A DNA stretch of 52,067 nucleotides from a virus: positions 1 to 52,067 of IMG/VR virus record IMGVR_UViG_3300006108_000019; one strand, 5' to 3'. Both the position numbers and the translations under genes were made by a program. Under the pieces are notes generated by a model. That model did not search any database. It saw nothing but the letters and a program-made list of their open reading frames with translations, and was not told the DNA's origin. Numbering within the stretch: position 1 is the stretch's first letter; each line of letters begins with the position of its first letter. This document shows, piece after piece, positions 12,777 to 19,464 of this stretch.

Positions 12777-13070
12777 ATGAGTGAAAACAAAACAGAGTCA
12801 GTGATAATGGTTGAGCGTTCAGCGCAACTTATTATTAATGATATATTTAATATGAAATATGATGAGCATAGCCAAATAGACTCGAAAGTTATTTCAGACT
12901 TAGTTGGATTGCTTTGTTCAATTTTAGAATTGAGAGAAAAATATAAATATATAATTAGGGATGAAATAAGTGAAAAAAAGCTAACAGACCCTGTTTTTAC
13001 GAACGAAGATCAGGAATTGGGGTTTGCTGGGTCTCTTTCGTTAGCGTTGGAGAAGCCACAAATCCTTTAA
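12777..13070 (+). CDS. Unknown early protein, 97 aa
   Basis: Start MSENKTESVIMVERSAQLII follows AGGTGG. A TTG at 12750 after AAGGAG would add nine residues. Helical: DSKVISDLVGLLCSILELRE. Unknown. Confidence 0.65.
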   Translation: MSENKTESVIMVERSAQLIINDIFNMKYDEHSQIDSKVISDLVGLLCSILELREKYKYIIRDEISEKKLTDPVFTNEDQELGFAGSLSLALEKPQIL

Positions 13071-13103
13071 ACATCGTAAAGATTTTTATTCTGCTTTCCA
13101 GTC

Positions 13104-13132
13104 TTGACTTATAATACCATATAGTGTATGAT
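13104..13132 (+). promoter_or_regulatory. Promoter TTGACT-17-TATGAT with TAATACCATAT spacer
   Basis: TTGACT 13104-13109, exact element 13112-13122, TATGAT 13127-13132. The expected start is G13139, exactly the first base of the 7-bp closing stem of the RNA below. Confidence 0.8.
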
Positions 13133-13138
13133 TCATTC

Positions 13139-13265
13139 GTTCTCGTGGCGGAATTAGACGCAATATAATTTAATATACAGCATTGTTGAATTATATTTAA
13201 TCATGACACTTAAATTGTGCTATTTTGTGCTTGACTGATTGTCCAGGTAAAATCTTGGCGAGAAC
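13139..13265 (+). ncRNA. Promoter-anchored 127-nt RNA with tRNA-Leu-like ends
   Basis: GTTCTCG 13139-13145 pairs perfectly with CGAGAAC 13259-13265, like an acceptor stem. TG and GCG-GAATTAGA-CGC follow, matching the tRNA-Leu 5' region TGGCGGAATTGGTAGACGC with GGT missing. Before the 3' arm, CCAGG-TAAAAT-CTTGG (13243-13258) sits where the T-arm should be, but the loop is 6 nt and not TTCRA. Between them is a 10-bp hairpin 13163-13172/13187-13196 and an AT-rich segment; no standard anticodon arm and no CCA. It is tRNA-like but too long and too degenerate for a working tRNA. Confidence 0.6.
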
Positions 13266-13287
13266 ATTAATTAATTAGAGGGTATTT

Positions 13288-13734
13288 ATGTTAACATCAA
13301 TTTTAATAGTTTCAGTGATAATTTTAATAGTTTTGGTCTTGCTTATGACTGAAAGCAATAAAGGTTACAAAATTCTTGATGCAAAAATACAAAGAAATTA
13401 TGATGATCAATCAAGGCTTGCTAAACATTTAAATAATCAGTTTTCATGCCGGCAGGAAGAGATTTTGAAAAACATACAATCTTTGCGAGATAACAAATGG
13501 ATTACAGGCAGTATTGCTGAGGCGCAGCATGTCCATTCATTTAAGCCTAGCACAGAAATTAATGATGTCCGAAAAGAATTAAGAGACTTAAAAAATGATT
13601 TTTTTATGGAAAAAAACGGAATTAGTAAGTTTAGCTGTTTTAAATGCAGTAAAGAGCTTGGGGTTTTTAATATTTCAGATGCTGCAAAACACAAGGCTGC
13701 TCTATTTTGTTCGCTAGAATGTTGTAAAAAATAA
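13288..13734 (+). CDS. Membrane-anchored protein with C-terminal zinc finger, 148 aa
   Basis: Residues 3-20 (TSILIVSVIILIVLVLLM) are one transmembrane segment. A predicted coiled coil follows (DVRKELRDLKNDFFME), then FSCFKCSKELG ... FCSLECCKK, a CxxC-CxxxC zinc site. Topology is probably N-out/C-in. GAGGG precedes the ATG. Function unknown. Confidence 0.7.
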   Translation: MLTSILIVSVIILIVLVLLMTESNKGYKILDAKIQRNYDDQSRLAKHLNNQFSCRQEEILKNIQSLRDNKWITGSIAEAQHVHSFKPSTEINDVRKELRDLKNDFFMEKNGISKFSCFKCSKELGVFNISDAAKHKAALFCSLECCKK

Positions 13735-13753
13735 ATTTTAAGGAAAAACTGAA

Positions 13754-14053
13754 ATGATAAGTGAAAAAGAAGTTATGATTGATTCAATATTAGCTTTATT
13801 TAAACAAAGGCTTATGGACAAAGATTTTGAATTGGATATTAGATACATTGTTTGTGGAGTTATGGGGTTGACCTACGTTGACTCAAGCAACAAAGCCCAA
13901 AATTCCTTTGGAATTATATCTGATTGCGAAGATTTTCAATCGCTTTTAGCAAGCCATATGCTATGCTCTTACATGGATGCTTGCTCAAAGGACGCTCTTG
14001 TTAGTAATGAGGGCGCTCTACAATGGGCTGGCTTCAGAAGAAATAAATTTTAG
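13754..14053 (+). CDS. Unknown protein, 99 aa
   Basis: MISEKEVMIDSILALFKQRL start after AAGGAAAA. Cys-containing middle (YIVCGVMGLTYVDSS, MLCSYMDACSKD). Co-directional with the gene before; ends just before the tRNA-type elements. Unknown. Confidence 0.65.
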   Translation: MISEKEVMIDSILALFKQRLMDKDFELDIRYIVCGVMGLTYVDSSNKAQNSFGIISDCEDFQSLLASHMLCSYMDACSKDALVSNEGALQWAGFRRNKF

Positions 14054-14064
14054 TTTTGCTTTTT

Positions 14065-14136
14065 CAGGGAGTAGCTCAGTGGAAGAACGTAGAATTTATT
14101 CTGCGGGCGAAGGTTCGATTCCTTCCTCCTTGACCA
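14065..14136 (+). tRNA. Aberrant tRNA-like gene with encoded CCA
   Basis: Acceptor CAGGGAG 14065-14071 pairs with CTCCTTG 14126-14132, then ACCA. The T-arm GAAGG-TTCGATT-CCTTC is canonical. The D-arm GCTC-AGTGGAA-GAAC has one mismatch. The anticodon stem GTAGA/TCTGC leaves only a 6-nt loop ATTTAT, one short. With U33 at 14095 the anticodon would be TTA (reads UAA); TAT is the other reading. Either a decaying tRNA, or one with an altered anticodon loop. Confidence 0.55.
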
Positions 14137-14142
14137 GAACCG

Positions 14143-14173
14143 CTTCGCAGATGCATAAAATAGAAGTGCGAAG
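14143..14173 (+). repeat. Stable hairpin between tRNA-type elements
   Basis: CTTCGCA 14143-14149 pairs with TGCGAAG 14167-14173 around a 17-nt loop. No T-run follows. The stretch 14174-14272 carries a further T-arm-like hairpin ATGGG-TGCGAT-CCCAT (14209-14224) but no complete tRNA fold. Confidence 0.45.
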
Positions 14174-14272
14174 ACTTTGTGGCGTTTTATGACGCATGAC
14201 AAGGGGTTATGGGTGCGATCCCATTCACGACAAATACCAAAGGATTTTTCCGTAGAAAAAGTTTGTCAACAT

Positions 14273-14347
14273 TGTCTTGTAGCTCAGAGGTAGAGCAGGA
14301 AACTGTTAATCTCTTGGTCGCTGGTTCGAGCCCAGCCGAGACAGCCA
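14273..14347 (+). tRNA. tRNA-Asn (anticodon GTT), CCA encoded
   Basis: Acceptor TGTCTTG/CGAGACA, D-arm GCTC-AGAGGTA-GAGC, anticodon loop CTGTTAA with GTT at 14305-14307, variable TGGTC, T-arm GCTGG-TTCGAGC-CCAGC, then GCCA. All arms pair except one A-C in the anticodon stem. It resembles bacterial tRNA-Asn closely. It may compensate for AAT/AAC use in this Asn-rich proteome or replace host tRNA cut by anticodon nucleases. Confidence 0.9.
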
Positions 14348-14367
14348 ATTTAATTGTAAGGAAAAAT

Positions 14368-14538
14368 ATGAAATTTAATATTTACTGTGAAAGGTGTAAA
14401 GAATCCTTGTTTGAGGCTGAATTGTTTGAGGCTGAAAAGCAATGCGCTTATATTAAGCCGCACGATTGTAGAAAAAGAAAAGATTTGGACGTTCCAAGAA
14501 GAAGGGTTTCTATAGACACATTTGGTCGTTGCAAATAA
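14368..14538 (+). CDS. Small Cys-rich protein, 56 aa
   Basis: Start MKFNIYCERCKESLFEAELF follows AAGGAAAA just after tRNA-Asn. CxxC and a later Cys (KPHDCRKRKDL) could bind zinc; the end is basic. A longer frame running through the tRNA gene is not used. Confidence 0.6.
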   Translation: MKFNIYCERCKESLFEAELFEAEKQCAYIKPHDCRKRKDLDVPRRRVSIDTFGRCK

Positions 14539-14583
14539 GGTATTATTATGGTAATATAATTTTTTAACTAATTGGAGAATATT

Positions 14584-14898
14584 ATGAATATTATACCCTC
14601 AAGAGATAATTATTTAGTAGAAATACTTGAAGATGTCGCTGAAAAAACATCTTCTGGTGGTATTATTATTAAAGAAGCTAATGAATATCGGACAAAAACT
14701 ACAAAGTTTGGCAAAATTTTAGCTGTTGGAAATGGTTTTTTAGAAGAAAAAAACGAACATATCCACATGACCTATCAGGTAGACGCTGTTGTTATTTTCC
14801 CTCAATTTAGTGGTTCACAGGTTGATATTGATTACTCAAGAATTGGAAAACTTTATGTTATTAATCAAAGCCAAATTCAAGGCCATGTTGAAAAATAA
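14584..14898 (+). CDS. GroES-like co-chaperonin (Cpn10 family), 104 aa
   Basis: Begins MNIIPSRDNYLVEILEDV, then a mobile-loop-like AEKTSSGGIIIKEANE (about residues 18-34), KFGKILAVGNG, VDAVVIFPQFSGSQV and the closing IGKLYVINQSQIQGHV. These are the conserved blocks of GroES in order and at normal length. It should cap the host GroEL, as phage gp31-type proteins do, probably to fold the capsid or other phage proteins. GGAGA lies 6 nt before this ATG. A TTG at 14572 falls inside the ribosome site. Confidence 0.88.
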   Translation: MNIIPSRDNYLVEILEDVAEKTSSGGIIIKEANEYRTKTTKFGKILAVGNGFLEEKNEHIHMTYQVDAVVIFPQFSGSQVDIDYSRIGKLYVINQSQIQGHVEK

Positions 14899-15191
14899 TG
14901 TATAAAAACCCTTTTAAGCCATCGCAAGAAAATAGAAACCTTAGAAAAGAGTCGCTTCATTATTGTTCTCATTGGGGAATTGATATTGAGCGTGGCTCTT
15001 GTGACAATTTCAACTTTGATGATGAGCATTGTGATCTTTGTAAGATGTTTGAAGAAAGAGAAGGAAATAAGGTTATTTATTCAAAAAAATATAGAAGGTC
15101 TAAGTTTGAAAATGATATTTTGTTTCCAACTTTGGGCTCTATTTGTTGCGTTTTATTACCTATCTTGATTGGAGTTATTCTAATAAAATGA
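14898..15191 (+). CDS. Cys-rich protein with C-terminal membrane helix, 97 aa
   Basis: N-terminal MYKNPFKPSQENRN, a Cys/His block (YCSHWGID, GSCDNF, HCDLCKMF) and a C-terminal hydrophobic segment SICCVLLPILIGVILIK. The ATG overlaps the GroES-like stop and the end overlaps the RusA start (ATGA). Probably a tail-anchored membrane protein; role unknown. Confidence 0.65.
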   Translation: MYKNPFKPSQENRNLRKESLHYCSHWGIDIERGSCDNFNFDDEHCDLCKMFEEREGNKVIYSKKYRRSKFENDILFPTLGSICCVLLPILIGVILIK

Positions 15192-15601
15192 ACTTTTGGT
15201 TTATAGCCCCATACCCACCCTCTTTAAATAAGCTTTATGCTTATAATAAATTTTCAAAACAGAAATATTTAACTTCGGAAGGTAAAGAATATAAACTCAA
15301 GGTTGTTTCTATTATTAAGAGGCTCATGGAAGAGCAATCTATAAAAAAAATAACATCATTAATTGATTTTCAAGTTTATGATTTTCCTCCAGACATGAGA
15401 AAAAGAGACAAAGATAATATTTTAAAAATATTGCAAGATTCTATAACTTTGTCTGGGTTGTGGGAGGATGATAGCTTAATAGGAAACTTAATGGTCTTTA
15501 AAGGTGGGCAAAAAGTTTCTGGGGGAAGACTGGTTATTTTTATTTCAGGTTTTGAACAAAAATATATTTCTCCGGAAATTGAGGAAGAAATATTTTCATA
15601 A
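15188..15601 (+). CDS. RusA-like Holliday-junction resolvase, 137 aa
   Basis: PPSLNKLYAYN near the N-terminus, KYLTSEGKEYK, then KRDKDNILKILQDSITLSG and LWEDDSLI. The acidic residues Asp74, Asp76 and Asp94/95 are the RusA catalytic positions, and the length is typical. It would resolve branched phage DNA before packaging. Start coupled by ATGA to the preceding gene. Confidence 0.85.
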   Translation: MNFWFIAPYPPSLNKLYAYNKFSKQKYLTSEGKEYKLKVVSIIKRLMEEQSIKKITSLIDFQVYDFPPDMRKRDKDNILKILQDSITLSGLWEDDSLIGNLMVFKGGQKVSGGRLVIFISGFEQKYISPEIEEEIFS

Positions 15602-15672
15602 ATTATTTTTACTTAATATTTCCTTAAGGTTTGTGCAATATAATATAACCTCAATAATAAATGAGGTATTTT

Positions 15673-16245
15673 ATGAAAAAAATAATTTTAGGTGTTTTGT
15701 GTTTGACTTTTAGTTTTGGGGTTTTTGCTAGCAATGAATTTGCTTATCAAGATTCTTTTGTAAAAATTTATGATTCTTTTCAGTTTAATAACGCTAAATG
15801 CGGAAATCAGGCTGGAAGCGTAATAAATGGAGTTATTGTTTTGAATTCATCGCGTGGTTATGCGTCATGCCCAACCTTTTCAATTGCAATTTATAATAAT
15901 TATGCGTCATCTCCTGCGACTTTTAATTTTACTGGGAATACAAATTATTCTAGCCCTGGAATTAACTTGCCTCCATTGTATCAAAAAAAACTTTCTTTTG
16001 GAGACGTTCTTGGTGTTGACGATGGTGAATTTGTATCCACTAATCCCGCGCTCTACCCGCTCGGTGTTTTTGGGGTGCCTTTAGGGAGTGTTTATGTAAA
16101 TCAAAATGGCTACGATGTGTATTCTACTAATTTTTATATTAATGTTTGCTATACTCCAGATGGCTTGTGGAGAGACGTTTGCGCCGAAGCCCCTGTTGAG
16201 CCTGGTTGGGGGATACAAATACCAGTAAATGTAAATGGAAACTAA
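15673..16245 (+). CDS. Secreted protein with Sec signal peptide, 190 aa
   Basis: MKKIILGVLCLTFSFGVFA-SNEF is a classical signal peptide with an AxA-like cleavage site (FA/S). The mature part is beta-rich, Asn/Tyr/Ser-rich, with Cys pairs that could form disulphides (NAKCGNQ, YASCPTF, NVCYTPD, DVCAE). GAGG precedes this ATG; an ATG four codons upstream is out-competed. Periplasmic or surface location is expected. It might alter the infected cell surface, but no family is recognised. Confidence 0.75.
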   Translation: MKKIILGVLCLTFSFGVFASNEFAYQDSFVKIYDSFQFNNAKCGNQAGSVINGVIVLNSSRGYASCPTFSIAIYNNYASSPATFNFTGNTNYSSPGINLPPLYQKKLSFGDVLGVDDGEFVSTNPALYPLGVFGVPLGSVYVNQNGYDVYSTNFYINVCYTPDGLWRDVCAEAPVEPGWGIQIPVNVNGN

Positions 16246-16557
16246 TTACTTTTTAAACAATTCGCCGACATCATCTGGGAAGAAGCTTCCCAGATCGATG
16301 TTTTCAATAGCTTCCTGCATATTTTCAACGCATTTCATAAAAACTTTTAATTTTTCTACAGGTAATTCTGATAATGGTACGGAATTCTTTTTAAGTATAT
16401 AAGCTGCTAATTTTCTAGTTTTATTTTCTGATTTTTTTCTTTCCCTAACAATTTTAGTTGTTAATTGTTTTTTGGGCACAATGCTTTTTGACAACAATAA
16501 TTGTATTTTTGCAGCTTCTTTTTCGCCAAGAATTTCAGATAATTGTTTAATTTCCAT
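16246..16557 (-). CDS. Unknown basic helical protein, 103 aa (leftward)
   Basis: MEIKQLSEILGEKEAAKIQL then a basic centre (LTTKIVRERKKSENKTRK) and acidic end SFFPDDVGELFKK. It is the only leftward gene between 11.6 and 41 kb. It faces the next gene across the operator at 16558-16586. DNA-binding is plausible given charge and position. Confidence 0.65.
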   Translation of the reverse strand: MEIKQLSEILGEKEAAKIQLLLSKSIVPKKQLTTKIVRERKKSENKTRKLAAYILKKNSVPLSELPVEKLKVFMKCVENMQEAIENIDLGSFFPDDVGELFKK

Positions 16558-16586
16558 TTGTAATACCATTTTAGTTGTGGTATTAT
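16558..16586 (+). promoter_or_regulatory. Divergent promoter with TAATACCA/TGGTATTA inverted repeat
   Basis: TAATACCA 16561-16568 and TGGTATTA 16578-16585 are exact inverted copies around 9 bp. A rightward promoter TTGTAA 16558-16563, 17-bp spacer, TATTAT 16581-16586 would start at the ATG at 16593 (leaderless). The element core is that of the early promoters. Confidence 0.65.
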
Positions 16587-16592
16587 AATATC

Positions 16593-16916
16593 ATGGAATA
16601 TGTAAAGTTAAAAGACAAAGTATTTACCGTAGAATCTCTTGAGAGATGCAAAAAGGCTCATGAGGGGAAGATTCGTTGCGGCCACAATGGTTGCAGGCGA
16701 GTCCCAATGGGAAATGGAAAATGCTACAATCATGGCGGAGAAAACTCTGAGCAGGACATTATTGCTAAGCTTATGGAAAGAAAAAGAAAAAATAATGAAT
16801 GCAATCGAAAAAGGCAAGCTCAAAAACGTAAAAATCCTCGTGAATTTGAAATTGACATGAGAAACAGAGAGCTTTTAAGGAAGGGTTCAAATGAATCAGC
16901 CATCATCAATAGATAA
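16593..16916 (+). CDS. Zinc-finger protein next to the terminase (HGG motif), 107 aa
   Basis: KIRCGHNGCRRVPMGNGKCY then NHGG: Cys29, Cys34, Cys44, His47 form the C-C-C-H finger seen in small proteins beside phage terminases (RCxxHGG pattern). A long basic helix follows (ERKRKNNECNRKRQAQKRKN). Likely binds DNA and may take part in packaging or small-terminase function. Overlaps the next gene. Confidence 0.7.
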   Translation: MEYVKLKDKVFTVESLERCKKAHEGKIRCGHNGCRRVPMGNGKCYNHGGENSEQDIIAKLMERKRKNNECNRKRQAQKRKNPREFEIDMRNRELLRKGSNESAIINR

Positions 16917-17358
16917 AAAAACTCAAGAACTTATAAATAATCCATTAACTCCAAAAAGTCTTTGCAGAATGATTAAATCAGCTACGGATGAGCAAAAGGA
17001 GATGATGGAGCAAATAATGGTGATGTTCTCTCCAGATCCAAAAAGCAAGAACGCGCACACTCAAATGTTGTTTTCATCTGATATATCAAAGATTCACGTG
17101 CTTATTGAGATTTGCATGGACAGGGTTCTGAACTCCCTTAATCATGGCGTTGATAGAGAGGAAGCGCATAATAGGGCAGAAAAATACATGAAGCAGTTGG
17201 TTTTATTGACTCGTGCAAAATCTGAGGTTTTGCTTAATATGAAAAAACATGGATATGTTGGAAAGCCATCATTACATGTGCATATCAACGCGAGTGGGAA
17301 ATCCTATAGAGAGCTTAAAGAGGACTCCGTTATTATCTCTAATGAGGAGCTAGATTAA
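16891..17358 (+). CDS. Candidate terminase small subunit, 155 aa
   Basis: MNQPSSIDKKTQELINNPLT, helical N-terminal half (LCRMIKSATDEQKEMMEQIM) and central DISKIHVLIEICMDRVLNSL. Its place two genes before TerL and all-helical character are the evidence; no sequence motif is decisive. Either neighbour could be the small subunit instead. Confidence 0.45.
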   Translation: MNQPSSIDKKTQELINNPLTPKSLCRMIKSATDEQKEMMEQIMVMFSPDPKSKNAHTQMLFSSDISKIHVLIEICMDRVLNSLNHGVDREEAHNRAEKYMKQLVLLTRAKSEVLLNMKKHGYVGKPSLHVHINASGKSYRELKEDSVIISNEELD

Positions 17359-17762
17359 TGAAAAAACAAGATATTATTAAGGGTGTTGACAAAGATTTGC
17401 TTTTTAGGGCGTTTAAGGCTTCTCAAAGAAACAGTCTCGCAATTGCCAATCCCGCACTGCATGACAAAGAAATATTAAAATTTTCAAATAAGCTAGAAAT
17501 AGACCCAACCGAATTAACTTGTTGGCAATTTTTGTCCTGCAAGTACGAGATTAATGACGATGACGTTAAAAATTTATTTACTTATGCCGTTATTCTTATG
17601 CACGACCTAGCTATTATGCAATCTTCAAATCAAAACGTTCTTAGATTTTTAAGTATGCTCTCAGAAATTGATGATGGAAAAGAAGGGATGAAAGATATTT
17701 TTGGAAGTTTATTAGAGTCCGATGGAGAGATTGATGCAAAAGACCTTATTAATATCAGATAA
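17358..17762 (+). CDS. Unknown protein upstream of TerL, 134 aa
   Basis: MKKQDIIKGVDKDLLFRAFK; helical, with LEIDPTELTCWQFLSCKYEI and an acidic end. Starts on the stop codon of the preceding gene and overlaps TerL by about 40 nt. May be a packaging accessory protein. Confidence 0.6.
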   Translation: MKKQDIIKGVDKDLLFRAFKASQRNSLAIANPALHDKEILKFSNKLEIDPTELTCWQFLSCKYEINDDDVKNLFTYAVILMHDLAIMQSSNQNVLRFLSMLSEIDDGKEGMKDIFGSLLESDGEIDAKDLINIR

Positions 17763-19464
17763 TAATATTATTCCTAAAAAAATAATTAAAGGAGAGGTTT
17801 CAAGAGGGTTTGATCCAGATTTTAAATATAAGTATTTTGATTGGCTTAAAAAACTCAATGACAACCCTTCCGAAGCTTTAGATGAAATAAAACGAGATCC
17901 CATTAAATTTATCAGCTATTCTTGTAAAACGGACTCTCGAGATAAACAAACAGGTCTCGATACCACCATGCTTCTTGAGCTTCATGAACACCAAAAAGAT
18001 TTTGTGAAGCTTTTACATAAATGTGTAGTTAAAGCAAAGCCAATGATATTGGGAAAGTCTCGCCAACAGGGCGCGTCTTGGATAACGGCCGCTTATATAT
18101 TTTATAGGTGTGTTTGCTATAAAAAACAAAAAATATTAATTACATCTAAGAATGAAAAAACGTTGCATGTTTTAGGCGATCTAAATTCTTATATGGAAAA
18201 AATAACTTTTTTTATGGATAACATGCATGAATATGTTCGCGCATGTTTATTTACATCAGACGAAATAAATGATTTCTATAAAAATAAAAAAAGATTTTTC
18301 TTTAAAATAAAAACAAGTCAAATAAGAGGCGGAGATGATTTAAAAGACCCCGGACGTGGGGGGCATCATACTTTGACTATAAACGATGAATTTTCTTTTA
18401 ACAATTATCAAGAAGAGGTAATTAAATCAATAAGTCCAGGATGTAAGGCAAACATATATATCTCTACGCTTAGAAGGCCCATGGATTTGTTTAATATCAT
18501 GTGGAATGATAATAATGGAAGCCATGAAAAGTTTATATTGCACTGGTCTAAAGACCCGCAAATATTAAATAAAGAAGACTGGAAAATGAGAACAATAGCG
18601 GAAGTTGGAAAGCCAACATTTGATATTGAGTATGATATGAAATTCACAACAACGGGTGAGCTTTATGTATTTCCTCTTGATTTGCTTGATCCCGCAAGGT
18701 TAATGACAACAGACAAAAAACCTTATGGGAAAAGAATAGCTGGCTGGGACGTTGCGTTTGAAGGAAACGACTATAATTGCTTGACCGTCAGACAAGGAAC
18801 GCAAATAATCTTCAAGAAAAAATGGCGCGGCGTAAATGTTTTCGAATCGCTGGATATGATATTAAGACTTAATAGAACCTCAGAGTGCGTTATTGATTAC
18901 CTTATATATGATGACTTGGGAGCGGGCATTTCAGTGACTAATGAAATAAGAAGGCGAATTGCCCATCATCAAACGATACCGTTTCCAATTAAGGGGGTTA
19001 CAGCCCTTTGGAAGACAGGGCATGAATTGAATAAGCGTTCTAAAAAGAAGATCAAAATATCTGATGAGGTTCTTTCCGAAGATACCAATATTGTATTTTT
19101 AAACAAAAGAGCCATGCTCCATTGGAAGCTAAAACGCATTATAGAAAACATGAACGTCCCCGAGAAATATAGAGATCCCAATATGATGATATACGGCATA
19201 GATAATGACCTCTACAATGAGATGAGCGTTATAACTGGATCTTGGGAGAACGGTAAAATTAAGATAATATCAAAGGAAAACTTAAGAAATTCCGTTTCAA
19301 AGGGCGGCATAGGGAGGTCGCCAGATAGTTTAGACTCCTTATTGCTAACTTATGCCGCAGACGATATAATGCGCCGTCAGGAAAAACTACAAAAATTGTA
19401 TTTAAGTCCTCAACAAATTGCGAACAGGAATAGATTTAATGGGCAAGCTCAACCGTTTTTTTAA
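17722..19464 (+). CDS. terL: Terminase large subunit (ATPase-nuclease), 580 aa
   Basis: ATPase: Walker-A-like GKSRQQGASW (111-120), the deviant form of phage terminases; Walker B LTINDE (218-223). Nuclease: GWDVAFEGND (Asp343), YLIYDDLGAG (Asp397/398) and SPDSLDSLLLTYA near residue 550 supply the RNase-H-fold acidic triad. Full length. It cuts and pumps DNA into the prohead through the portal. Start is uncertain: the 5' end overlaps the previous gene and Met5 or a later start is possible. Confidence 0.95.
   Translation: MERLMQKTLLISDNNIIPKKIIKGEVSRGFDPDFKYKYFDWLKKLNDNPSEALDEIKRDPIKFISYSCKTDSRDKQTGLDTTMLLELHEHQKDFVKLLHKCVVKAKPMILGKSRQQGASWITAAYIFYRCVCYKKQKILITSKNEKTLHVLGDLNSYMEKITFFMDNMHEYVRACLFTSDEINDFYKNKKRFFFKIKTSQIRGGDDLKDPGRGGHHTLTINDEFSFNNYQEEVIKSISPGCKANIYISTLRRPMDLFNIMWNDNNGSHEKFILHWSKDPQILNKEDWKMRTIAEVGKPTFDIEYDMKFTTTGELYVFPLDLLDPARLMTTDKKPYGKRIAGWDVAFEGNDYNCLTVRQGTQIIFKKKWRGVNVFESLDMILRLNRTSECVIDYLIYDDLGAGISVTNEIRRRIAHHQTIPFPIKGVTALWKTGHELNKRSKKKIKISDEVLSEDTNIVFLNKRAMLHWKLKRIIENMNVPEKYRDPNMMIYGIDNDLYNEMSVITGSWENGKIKIISKENLRNSVSKGGIGRSPDSLDSLLLTYAADDIMRRQEKLQKLYLSPQQIANRNRFNGQAQPFF

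Noticed and set aside
14174-14240. A third tRNA between 14137 and 14272
   Set aside because: A T-arm-like hairpin (ATGGG/CCCAT) exists, but the loop is 6 nt, no matching acceptor stem can be drawn and no anticodon arm is present.
14209-14538. Long rightward frame over tRNA-Asn
   Set aside because: It runs straight through the tRNA gene. The good ribosome site is at 14368, so only the last 56 codons are kept.
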